Assembly: GCA_028692535.1 (NCBI GenBank)
Contig: JAQUXD010000036.1
Span: 4,276-13,365, forward strand
Direction of reading: 5' to 3'
Origin: Eubacteriales bacterium
Lineage (GTDB): Bacteria; Bacillota; Clostridia; Peptostreptococcales; Anaerovoracaceae
Length of the DNA: 9,090 nucleotides
How positions within the stretch are numbered: the first letter of the stretch is position 1; every line of letters starts with the position of its first letter. A model generated the notes under the pieces. It searched no databases. It was not told the origin of the DNA and was given only the letters and a program-made list of their open reading frames with translations. Shown here in pieces: positions 1 to 5,677 of this stretch. The position numbers and the translations under genes are program-made.

Positions 1-240
1 ATCCGGACGGAAGTGATCTCTCTGCTGCAAATACCCCAGCGTGGTATCTTTGGCAATGCGCAGCTGCCCGCTGTCGGCAGGCAGGCGACCGGCCAGGATC
101 TTCATCAGTGTGCTCTTTCCCGCGCCGTTGGCGCCGACGATACCGATCCGGTCGGAAGGATTGATATGAAAGGTCACGTCCTGAAGTACCGGGGTGATCC
201 CAAAAGATTTATTTATTTTTGTTGCGGATAGGATACTCAT
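1..240 (-). CDS. ABC-F family ATPase, N-terminal part (runs off the window)
   Basis: This is the first 80 residues of an ATP-binding cassette protein read on the minus strand from the ATG at 240; the rest lies beyond position 1. It opens directly with an ABC domain (MSILSATKINKSFG), with no membrane segment. It carries a perfect Walker A, GANGAGKS, at residues 36-43, and a Q-loop region (LGYLQQ) near residues 68-73. The soluble start and the immediate entry into the nucleotide-binding domain fit the ABC-F family: duplicated ATPases that act on ribosomes in translation or antibiotic protection rather than in transport. The second ATPase half and the linker that would prove this are not visible. 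In Bacillus subtilis an ABC-F gene (ydiF) lies close to rex, which supports the call; here it is divergent from rex. A transporter ATPase cannot be fully excluded. The ribosome binding site is weak (AGAGTAAG). Confidence 0.85.
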   Translation of the reverse strand, partial: MSILSATKINKSFGITPVLQDVTFHINPSDRIGIVGANGAGKSTLMKILAGRLPADSGQLRIAKDTTLGYLQQRDHFRPD

Positions 241-291
241 GTCTTACTCTGGCGCAAGCCTTAATTTCCCTGAAAATGCAGTTGCTTTCCC

Positions 292-320
292 ATATTAACA
301 CAAAAATATTCTTGTAACAA
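292..320 (-). promoter_or_regulatory. Candidate sigma-A promoter for the ABC-F gene
   Basis: Read on the minus strand there is a -35-like TTGTTA (positions 320-315), a 17-base spacer, and a -10-like TAATAT (297-292), about 50 bases before the ABC-F start codon. The -10 matches the consensus only moderately. Its -35 overlaps the -35 of the rex promoter on the other strand. Confidence 0.45.
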
Positions 321-323
321 GAA
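309..323. repeat. 15-base palindrome overlapping both divergent -35 boxes (candidate operator)
   Basis: TTCTTGT-A-ACAAGAA is a perfect inverted repeat with 7-base arms around one central base. It covers the -35 elements of both the rex and ABC-F candidate promoters, so a protein bound here could control both. It is not the classic Rex box, whose TTGT and ACAA ends are about ten bases apart. The regulator is therefore unknown, and chance or a simple by-product of back-to-back -35 boxes remains possible. Confidence 0.4.
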
Positions 324-340
324 GGGCCGCATGATATTAT
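312..340 (+). promoter_or_regulatory. Candidate sigma-A promoter for rex
   Basis: The plus strand shows TTGTAA (312-317), a 17-base spacer and TATTAT (335-340), placing transcription start near 347, about 27 bases before the rex ATG. Spacing is ideal and the hexamers are near consensus. The -35 lies inside a palindrome described separately. Confidence 0.6.
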
Positions 341-373
341 AAGGCATCTGAACTGAGCGAAAAGGATACATCG

Positions 374-1009
374 ATGAAGAAAAACGGAAAGATATCCAAT
401 GCAGTTATTCGAAGGCTTCCCCGATACCTGAGGATCCTGGATGAACTGAGCCATCAAGCTGTTCAGCGGATTTCCTCCAGGGATTTGAGCGAAAAGACCG
501 GCTACACAGCTTCACAAATACGACAGGACCTGAATCATTTCGGCGGCTTTGGGCAGCAGGGATACGGCTATAACGTAAATGATTTGCGGGAAGAAATCGA
601 AAAAATTTTGGGACTCAATCGAGAATATCGCCTGGTGATCGTTGGTTGCGGAAGACTGGGCCGAGCGATCGCCAATTTTAACTATACATATAATGAAGGC
701 TTTCCGGTGATCGGCATGTTCGACGTGAGTCCCGAGATCATCGGGAAGACGATCAACGATATACCGGTGGCGGATGTTCGGACCCTTCCGGAATTCCTGA
801 AGCAAAACAATGTGGATATCGGGGTGATTTGCGTCACCAAGGAATCTGCGGAAGAGGTGGCCAATGTGCTCATCAAAGGAAAAGTCCAGGGCATCTGGAA
901 TTTTGCTCCCTGGGATGTGACTGAAACCGAGGGCATCCCGGTGGAAAACGTACATTTGTCCGACGGGCTCCAGACGCTGGTCTACTATATCAATCACAAC
1001 GAAGCATAA
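374..1009 (+). CDS. rex: Redox-sensing transcriptional repressor Rex
   Basis: Rex is a homodimeric repressor that binds DNA when NADH is low relative to NAD+ and lets go when NADH rises. It controls fermentation and anaerobic respiration genes in Gram-positive bacteria. The 211-residue length is typical. Residues 1-75 form the winged helix-turn-helix, including the family signature around YTASQIRQDLNHFG (44-57) and the wing FGQQGYGY. Residues 86 onward form a Rossmann fold with the dinucleotide-binding GCGRLG at 91-96 and an acidic residue, D117, at the end of the second strand (MFDVS). The C-terminal helix (DGLQTLVYYINH) resembles the swapped helix of known Rex dimers. The ATG at 374 is preceded by AAAGGA (361-366) with a 7-base spacing. 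It is monocistronic, closed by a terminator right after the stop. Self-control through the palindrome at its promoter is possible but that site is not a standard Rex box. Confidence 0.96.
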   Translation: MKKNGKISNAVIRRLPRYLRILDELSHQAVQRISSRDLSEKTGYTASQIRQDLNHFGGFGQQGYGYNVNDLREEIEKILGLNREYRLVIVGCGRLGRAIANFNYTYNEGFPVIGMFDVSPEIIGKTINDIPVADVRTLPEFLKQNNVDIGVICVTKESAEEVANVLIKGKVQGIWNFAPWDVTETEGIPVENVHLSDGLQTLVYYINHNEA

Positions 1010-1016
1010 AAAATAA

Positions 1017-1051
1017 AATAACCGTTTCTTAGCCAGTAAGAAACGGTTATT
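1017..1051. terminator. Bidirectional intrinsic terminator between rex and the ferredoxin gene
   Basis: A perfect 14-bp inverted repeat (arms 1017-1030 and 1038-1051, AATAACCGTTTCTT and its complement) encloses a 7-base loop, AGCCAGT. The gene on each side converges on it. Read on the minus strand it is followed by an A/T-rich run with many T residues (TTTTATTTTTTA). The plus-strand tail, ATTTACTCC, is weaker. It probably ends both transcripts, more efficiently for the ferredoxin. Confidence 0.88.
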
Positions 1052-1065
1052 ATTTACTCCAAACT

Positions 1066-1233
1066 TTAGGGTTGGGGAGCGTCAACCGGGCATACATCTG
1101 CGCAGGCGCCGCATTCGATGCACTTTTCGGCATCGATCACGTACTTGCTGTCGCCTTCCGAAATTGCATCTGTCGGGCATTCTGCTACGCATGCACCGCA
1201 GCTGATGCAGGAATCGTTAATTACATAGGCCAT
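1066..1233 (-). CDS. 2[4Fe-4S] ferredoxin, clostridial type (55 aa)
   Basis: This small minus-strand gene encodes a 55-residue electron carrier with two four-cysteine motifs: C9-x2-C12-x2-C15-x3-C19-P and C38-x2-C41-x2-C44-x3-C48-P. That is the pattern of clostridial ferredoxins. In the family each cluster takes three cysteines from one motif and the last from the other. It acts in the cytoplasm, shuttling low-potential electrons between enzymes such as pyruvate:ferredoxin oxidoreductase and hydrogenases. The start ATG at 1233 has a strong AAGGAGG (1247-1241) with 7-base spacing, and the length and approximate internal two-fold symmetry are normal for the family. A candidate promoter lies upstream, and the gene ends at the shared terminator with rex. 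An overlapping plus-strand reading frame covers the same bases but has no ribosome binding site. Confidence 0.96.
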   Translation of the reverse strand: MAYVINDSCISCGACVAECPTDAISEGDSKYVIDAEKCIECGACADVCPVDAPQP

Positions 1234-1290
1234 GTTCAGTCCTCCTTACGTAATAGTAGTAGTTGGATCATCGATTGCATCGACAGCAAC

Positions 1291-1319
1291 AGTATAGCAG
1301 AAAAAAAAGAAGTCAACAA
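1291..1319 (-). promoter_or_regulatory. Candidate sigma-A promoter for the ferredoxin gene
   Basis: On the minus strand there is TTGTTG (1319-1314), a 17-base spacer containing a run of eight T residues, and TATACT (1296-1291). Transcription would start near 1284, giving a leader of about 50 bases before the strong ribosome binding site. An overlapping TTGACT (1316-1311) is a better hexamer but would leave only 14 bases, so it is less likely to be the -35. Confidence 0.6.
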
Positions 1320-1368
1320 GGAAGTTTTCAGTCTTTCGCAAAGGTTTACGGCAGACAGAGGGCCAGCT

Positions 1369-2190
1369 ATGAAAACCATTGGATTATCGGGAAAAAGCGG
1401 CACAGGAAAGAGTTATAACGCCATGGAACTTTGCGGCAGGATGAACATTGACGCCATGATCGATGACGGTTTGCTCATTTCCGAAAACCGGATCCTGGAA
1501 GGCGTGTCTGCGAAGAAGCAGACTACAAAAATCGGCGCTGTCAAAACAGCCCTGTTCATGGACGACGCGCATCGGGAGAAGGTTGTTCGCGCCATCGAGC
1601 GGGCAGCGCCTCAGAGCCTTTTGATCCTGGGGACTTCCGACGATATGATCTACCAGATCGCTCGGAGACTGGGGCTTCCCTTCCCGCTCAAGATCATTCA
1701 GATCGAGGACATCACCACGCTGGACGATCGCATCAAGGCCCGCAGGCTTCGGGCGGAATCCGGAACCCATGTTATTCCGGCACCCACGTTTCAGGTGAAG
1801 CGGCAGTTTTCGGGCTATTTTCTGGACCCGATGAAGCGGTTGAAGGGCGGCGCAGGCAGCGGCCGCACAGTCACGACGGAAAAGACCATGGTCCGTCCCA
1901 CTTACAGCTATATGGGCGATTACATCATTTCCGACAAAGTTGTGACGGATATCGTTCACCACATGGTCTCCATTACAGGAGGCGTAGCCGGTGTGCTGTG
2001 GGTGACGGCCAACAACGACAAGGACGCCGGACTCTTTATCCGGATCATCCTGCAGCTGGTCTACGGCGCCAAGATCAAAAAGACCGCAGTTGCCGTCCAG
2101 CGCGGCGTGTTCGATGCTGTGGAGTACATGACGAATTTCAACGTACGGGCCGTGGATGTAGAGATCCGCGGTATCAAACGGATCCAGTGA
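1369..2190 (+). CDS. P-loop NTPase-like protein with Asp23/Gls24-like C-terminal region
   Basis: This 273-residue protein is of unknown function. It opens with a classic Walker A, GKSGTGKS, at residues 8-15 (MKTIGLSGKSGTGKSY), followed by an acidic IDDG motif at 31-34, and looks like a compact nucleotide-binding domain up to about residue 130. A basic, glycine-rich linker follows (MKRLKGGAGSGR, roughly 155-167). From about residue 178 the sequence reads like the Asp23/Gls24 (DUF322) envelope-stress fold: YIISDKVVTDIV, a glycine-valine turn (GGVAGV), and a tail with VAVQRGVFDAVEYMTNFNVRAVDVEIRGI, close in layout to the conserved end of that family. No signal peptide or membrane segment is seen. 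The ATG at 1369 is chosen because GAGGG (1358-1362) sits 6 bases before it and it starts just before the P-loop; upstream extension would run over the ferredoxin. It ends just before the groESL promoter with no clear terminator between. Its cellular role is not known to me. Confidence 0.8.
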   Translation: MKTIGLSGKSGTGKSYNAMELCGRMNIDAMIDDGLLISENRILEGVSAKKQTTKIGAVKTALFMDDAHREKVVRAIERAAPQSLLILGTSDDMIYQIARRLGLPFPLKIIQIEDITTLDDRIKARRLRAESGTHVIPAPTFQVKRQFSGYFLDPMKRLKGGAGSGRTVTTEKTMVRPTYSYMGDYIISDKVVTDIVHHMVSITGGVAGVLWVTANNDKDAGLFIRIILQLVYGAKIKKTAVAVQRGVFDAVEYMTNFNVRAVDVEIRGIKRIQ

Positions 2191-2224
2191 TCGCGAAATT
2201 TCCCAAAAAATTTGACAACGGGTA

Positions 2225-2252
2225 TTGACTTTAGGGAACAGGTCAGTATAAT
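2225..2252 (+). promoter_or_regulatory. Sigma-A promoter of groESL
   Basis: TTGACT (2225-2230), a 16-base spacer, and a consensus TATAAT (2247-2252) place the transcription start near 2259, inside the CIRCE operator. A second TTGACA at 2212-2217 has no -10 at proper spacing and is probably not used. Confidence 0.88.
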
Positions 2253-2256
2253 GATG

Positions 2257-2283
2257 TTAGCACTCAAAGATAGTGAGTGCTAA
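2257..2283 (+). promoter_or_regulatory. CIRCE operator (HrcA binding site)
   Basis: A perfect copy of the CIRCE consensus is present: TTAGCACTC, nine bases, GAGTGCTAA. HrcA represses chaperonin operons through this site and loses activity when misfolded proteins occupy GroEL. It overlaps the transcription start of groESL and lies in the untranslated leader, the usual arrangement. hrcA itself is not in the window. Confidence 0.97.
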
Positions 2284-2333
2284 CAATTGTTTTGGAACTA
2301 TATTTATATAGAAATCGAAAGGAGACTATCTTT

Positions 2334-2618
2334 ATGAACATCAAACCTTTGGGAGACAGAGTACTCATCAAGAGATTGGAAGCCGAGGAAAAGACTAAGA
2401 GCGGGATCGTGCTTCCGGGTTCAGCCAAGGAGCAGCCGCAGATGGCCGAGGTCATCGCAGTGGGGCCCGGCGGTGTCGTGGATGGCAAAGAGATCAAAAT
2501 GGAAGTGAAAGCCGGTGATCAGGTGATCTTCTCCAAATATGCCGGTACGGATATCAAAATGGATGGGGAAGAATACATGTTGCTTTCCCAGAAGGATATT
2601 TTAGCGATCGTACAGTAA
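2334..2618 (+). CDS. groES: Co-chaperonin GroES (HSP10)
   Basis: This 94-residue lid of the chaperonin forms a heptamer that caps the GroEL ring and helps encapsulate substrate proteins in the cytoplasm. The family start (MNIKPLGDRVLIKR) is present. The mobile loop runs from about 17 to 33 and contains the GroEL-contacting hydrophobic tripeptide IVL at 25-27. The later conserved segments VIAVGPG and VIFSKYAGT are also present. The ATG at 2334 follows AAAGGAG (2318-2324) with 9-base spacing; an in-frame upstream ATG at 2277 lies inside CIRCE and would add a non-homologous tail, so it is rejected. It is the first gene of the groESL operon, 22 bases before groEL, and is controlled by HrcA/CIRCE. 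Confidence 0.98.
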   Translation: MNIKPLGDRVLIKRLEAEEKTKSGIVLPGSAKEQPQMAEVIAVGPGGVVDGKEIKMEVKAGDQVIFSKYAGTDIKMDGEEYMLLSQKDILAIVQ

Positions 2619-2640
2619 GAACAGGAAAGGGTGAAATAGA

Positions 2641-4275
2641 ATGGCAAAGGAAATCAAATTCGGCGAACAGACCAGAAGACAGCTGCAGTCCGGTGTTGAC
2701 CAGCTGGCAAATACCGTAAAGATCACGTTGGGTCCCAAGGGCAGAAACGTGTTGCTGGAGAAGAAATACGGATCTCCCATGATCACGAATGACGGCGTTA
2801 CCATCGCAAGAGAAATCGAACTGGAAGACGCTTTTGAAAATATGGGTGCGCAGATCGTCAAGGAAGTTGCTTCCAAGACAAACGATGTGGCCGGTGACGG
2901 AACGACCACCGCAACTGTGCTGGCTCAGACCATCATCCGCGAAGGCTTCAAGAATGTAGCGGCCGGCGCCAATCCCATGATTCTCAAAAGAGGGATCCAG
3001 GGTGCTGTGGATGTTGCCGTGGAAGAGATCAAAGGCATTTCTCATAAAGTCGAGAGCAAAGAAGCCATCGCCCAGGTCGCTTCGGTTTCGGCCAGCGACG
3101 ATGAGATCGGTCAGCTGATTGCCGAAGCTATGGAAAAAGTAGGAAACGAAGGCGTTATTACGGTGGAAGAATCCAAATCCATGGGTACAACGCTGGAAGT
3201 CGTGGAAGGCATGCAGTTCGACAGAGGATATCTGTCGGCGTACATGGTGACCGATACGGAAAAGATGGAGGCGGCGCTCAGCAGTCCCTATATCCTGATC
3301 ACAGATAAGAAAATCACAAACATTCAGGACATCCTTCCGATCCTGGAGCAGATCGTGCAGCAAGGCAAAAAGCTTCTGATCATCGCAGAAGACGTGGAAG
3401 GCGAAGCTCTTGCCACACTGGTGGTCAATAAACTCAGAGGCACGTTCGACTGCGTAGCAGTTAAAGCTCCGGGCTTCGGAGACAGACGGAAGGAAATGCT
3501 CAAGGATATCGCCATCCTCACCGGCGGCACCGTGATCAGCGAGGAACTGGGCTACGACCTTAAGGATGCGACCCTGGATATGCTCGGATCTGCCAATACG
3601 GTCAAAGTCAACAAGGAAAACACCGTGATCGTAGACGGCGCAGGCACCATCGAAGAGATCGACGCCAGAATCCACCAGATCAAAGCGCAAATCGAAGAGA
3701 CCACCTCGGAATTTGATAAAGAAAAGCTTCAGGAAAGATTGGCCAAGCTCTCCGGCGGCGTTGCCGTGATCCAGGTCGGTGCAGCTACCGAAACGGAACT
3801 GAAGGAAAAGAAACTGCGGATCGAGGATGCACTCAATGCCACACGGGCAGCTGTGGAAGAGGGAATCGTCCCCGGCGGCGGCGTCGCCTTTGTAAGCGTG
3901 ATTCCCGCAGTTAAAAAGTATGCACAGTCTGTGCAGGGCGACATGAAAACCGGCGCGAATATCATTGTCCGCGCACTGGAAGAGCCTGTCCGCCAAATTG
4001 CTGAAAACGCAGGATTTGAAGGTTCGGTCGTTGTGGCGGAAGTCATTAAGAGCGAAAAGGGCGTCGGATTCAATGCGGCTACGGAAAAATACGAAGACAT
4101 GATGAAAGCCGGAATCGTGGATCCCACGAAGGTTACCCGGTCTGCGCTTCAGAATGCAGCGTCTGCTTCTGCGCTTCTGCTTACCACGGAAGCCGGTGTT
4201 GTGGACGTTAAGTCCGACGAACCGGCCATGCCCCCCATGGGCGGAGGAATGGGCGGCGGAATGGGCATGATGTAA
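2641..4275 (+). CDS. groEL: Chaperonin GroEL (HSP60)
   Basis: The 544-residue subunit of the double-ring chaperonin uses ATP to fold proteins inside the GroES-capped cavity. Length is standard. The equatorial ATP site shows LGPKGRNV near residue 30 and GDGTTTATVLA with D86. The catalytic aspartate equivalent to E. coli D398 is D396 in RIEDALNATRAAVEEG, followed by the GIVPGGG motif. The apical domain occupies roughly residues 190-375. The C-terminus ends in the flexible Gly-Met tail (MGGGMGGGMGMM) characteristic of group I chaperonins. The ribosome binding site AGGGTG (2628-2633) is 7 bases before the ATG. It is the second gene of the operon and is followed by a strong terminator. No unusual residue was seen. 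Confidence 0.99.
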   Translation: MAKEIKFGEQTRRQLQSGVDQLANTVKITLGPKGRNVLLEKKYGSPMITNDGVTIAREIELEDAFENMGAQIVKEVASKTNDVAGDGTTTATVLAQTIIREGFKNVAAGANPMILKRGIQGAVDVAVEEIKGISHKVESKEAIAQVASVSASDDEIGQLIAEAMEKVGNEGVITVEESKSMGTTLEVVEGMQFDRGYLSAYMVTDTEKMEAALSSPYILITDKKITNIQDILPILEQIVQQGKKLLIIAEDVEGEALATLVVNKLRGTFDCVAVKAPGFGDRRKEMLKDIAILTGGTVISEELGYDLKDATLDMLGSANTVKVNKENTVIVDGAGTIEEIDARIHQIKAQIEETTSEFDKEKLQERLAKLSGGVAVIQVGAATETELKEKKLRIEDALNATRAAVEEGIVPGGGVAFVSVIPAVKKYAQSVQGDMKTGANIIVRALEEPVRQIAENAGFEGSVVVAEVIKSEKGVGFNAATEKYEDMMKAGIVDPTKVTRSALQNAASASALLLTTEAGVVDVKSDEPAMPPMGGGMGGGMGMM

Positions 4276-4312
4276 GATTTTCCCGCGTGTCTGCCGAAAC
4301 AATAACATCTTC

Positions 4313-4345
4313 AACGGCGGTTCTCGAAAGAACCGCCGTTTTTTT
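4313..4345 (+). terminator. Intrinsic terminator of groESL
   Basis: A perfect 12-bp stem (AACGGCGGTTCT at 4313-4324 with its complement at 4329-4340) around a CGAA tetraloop is followed by a run of seven T residues (4339-4345). It lies 37 bases after the groEL stop. Confidence 0.96.
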
Positions 4346-4384
4346 ATGCCGAAACCCTGCTTTTTGCACATTTTTTCGGATCGC

Positions 4385-4413
4385 TTGAAAATGAACCCCA
4401 TAGCAGGTAAACT
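4385..4413 (+). promoter_or_regulatory. Candidate promoter of the aminotransferase-permease unit
   Basis: TTGAAA (4385-4390), a 17-base spacer and TAAACT (4408-4413) lie between the groESL terminator and the aminotransferase start. The -10 is weak, which would fit an activated or repressed gene. No better pair was found in this gap. Confidence 0.4.
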
Positions 4414-4421
4414 CATAAGTA

Positions 4422-4441
4422 ATCTGCGCAAATTTGCAGAT
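4422..4441. repeat. Inverted repeat at the expected transcript start of the aminotransferase gene
   Basis: ATCTGC (4422-4427) and GCAGAT (4436-4441) form a perfect 6-bp inverted repeat around an eight-base centre, GCAAATTT. The centre overlaps the right arm to give the self-complementary GCAAATTTGC. It sits just after the predicted start point, a typical position for a repressor operator. It could also form a small hairpin at the 5' end of the mRNA. No regulator can be named. Confidence 0.35.
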
Positions 4442-4481
4442 CGGACAGCTTATGCATCTTTTATTTTAGGAGGAAAATGCC

Positions 4482-5654
4482 ATGGCATTCAAGCAGGCGG
4501 AACGACTGGAAAATGTTCATCATTCTCAAATGAGAAAGATCTTCGGCATGTGCAACGAATTGAGAAAGCGGGGTGAGGCGGTCGCTGATGTAACGATCGG
4601 GCAACCCAATTTCCCAACGCCTCAATACATTAAAGATGCCTGCATCCAAGCGCTGCAAGAAGGTCATACCGGATATGCCGATTATAGCGGGATCCCCATT
4701 CTGAAAGAAGAAATCATTAAGAAGATCAAAAAAGATACGGGTATGGAGTATGGTCCCGACGAGATCCTCGCCACAACAGGCGTGGCTCAGGGCTGTTTTG
4801 TCTCACTGATGTCCTTCCTGAACCCCGGCGACGAGATCCTTCTGCCGGATCCGGTCTATTTTATCTATGATAATTGCGCAAGTATTGCAGGCGCGACGAT
4901 CAAGAAGTATACTCTCAGAGAAGAAAACGAATTCCAGGTGGATATCGACGAGCTGAAGGGCCTTATCACGGAGAAGACCAAGATGATGGTCATCGTTTCT
5001 CCCAGCAATCCTTTGGGTGCCAGTCTCACTACGGAAAACCTGGCGGAGATCGCAGCGCTGGCCATCAAGCACGATCTGATCGTCGTAACGGATGAGATCT
5101 ACGACATGCTGGTCTACGAGGATCCAAAACCTGTGAGTATCGCCACCTTCCCGGGCATGCGTGAGCGGACAATCATTTTAAACGGTTTTTCCAAATCCTT
5201 TGCCATGACAGGTTGGCGACTGGGCTGGGCTGCGGCGCCGGAATATATGATCGACCCCATGAACCGTCTGGCATTTTATATGACATCCGGACCCACTACG
5301 TTCGTGATGCATGCAGCTGCCGCGGCGCTTCGGGACGAGGACGGAAGCTGTGAGATGATGCGCAAGGAGTTCGACAAGCGCAGAAGATACTTGGTAGAAG
5401 CGATCAATAAGTTAAAGAATTTTTCCTGCCTCGCCCCGAAGGGCGCATTCTACATCTTCTTGAACATCAAGAAGACCGGCATGAGTTCTCATGATTTCTG
5501 CGAGTACATTTTTGAGAAATGCAGAGTCGCTGTGATCGCCGGAAACATTTTCGGGTCCAGCGGCGAAGGGTTTGTAAGGATATCTTACGCAGCTTGCGAT
5601 GAAACGCTCAAAGCTGTGGTGGAAGGTCTGCAGAAAGCAGATAAAGACTTTTAA
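4482..5654 (+). CDS. PLP-dependent aminotransferase, class I/II (fold type I)
   Basis: This 390-residue cytoplasmic enzyme of the aspartate aminotransferase superfamily moves an amino group between an amino acid and a keto acid. Key residues are visible: the Schiff-base lysine K238 in NGFSKSFAMTGWRLGW, the PLP-ring aspartate D204 in VTDEIYD, the PLP asparagine N176 in SPSNPLG, and the substrate carboxylate-binding arginine R366 in GFVRISYA. The substrate-side segment GYADYSGIPILKEEI (about 64-78) fits subgroup I-gamma, but the natural substrate cannot be read from sequence. The usual NPTG is NPLG here, a mild departure. The ATG at 4482 has a strong AGGAGG (4468-4473) with 8-base spacing. The permease gene follows after 23 bases, so the two are very likely co-transcribed. 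The enzyme may handle the amino-acid or keto-acid form of the compound the permease carries. Confidence 0.92.
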   Translation: MAFKQAERLENVHHSQMRKIFGMCNELRKRGEAVADVTIGQPNFPTPQYIKDACIQALQEGHTGYADYSGIPILKEEIIKKIKKDTGMEYGPDEILATTGVAQGCFVSLMSFLNPGDEILLPDPVYFIYDNCASIAGATIKKYTLREENEFQVDIDELKGLITEKTKMMVIVSPSNPLGASLTTENLAEIAALAIKHDLIVVTDEIYDMLVYEDPKPVSIATFPGMRERTIILNGFSKSFAMTGWRLGWAAAPEYMIDPMNRLAFYMTSGPTTFVMHAAAAALRDEDGSCEMMRKEFDKRRRYLVEAINKLKNFSCLAPKGAFYIFLNIKKTGMSSHDFCEYIFEKCRVAVIAGNIFGSSGEGFVRISYAACDETLKAVVEGLQKADKDF

Positions 5655-5677
5655 AGAAAGGCGAACAGTGCTTATAC

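Noticed and set aside
309..323. Reading the palindrome as a classic Rex operator
   Set aside because: Rex sites have TTGT and ACAA ends about ten bases apart; here only one base separates them.
512..997. Minus-strand open frame inside rex
   Set aside because: It is a shadow of the rex coding sequence, with no recognisable motifs and no ribosome binding site.
1072..1368. In-frame upstream extension of the P-loop gene to an ATG at 1072
   Set aside because: This stretch is antisense to a clear eight-cysteine ferredoxin, has no ribosome binding site at 1072, and the Walker A lies right after the ATG at 1369, which does have one.
2194..2217. Possible terminator after the P-loop gene (AAATTT ... 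AAATTT)
   Set aside because: The stem is only six A/T pairs with no T-run, too weak to call.
2282..2291. Ten-base palindrome AACAATTGTT overlapping the end of CIRCE
   Set aside because: It is short and A/T-rich, easily arises by chance, and does not match a Rex box or another operator I can name.
2277..2333. Earlier in-frame start for groES
   Set aside because: It lies inside the CIRCE operator, and the added residues do not match the GroES family, which begins at MNIKPLGDR.
2554..4431. Long 625-codon minus-strand open frame across groEL
   Set aside because: It is antisense to the unmistakable groEL gene, its protein is rich in His, Phe and Arg with no domain pattern, and it runs through the groESL terminator. 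It arises from codon bias on the opposite strand.
4346..4576. Short plus-strand frame starting in the groESL terminator tail
   Set aside because: It has no ribosome binding site, overlaps the aminotransferase start in another frame and has no recognisable motif.
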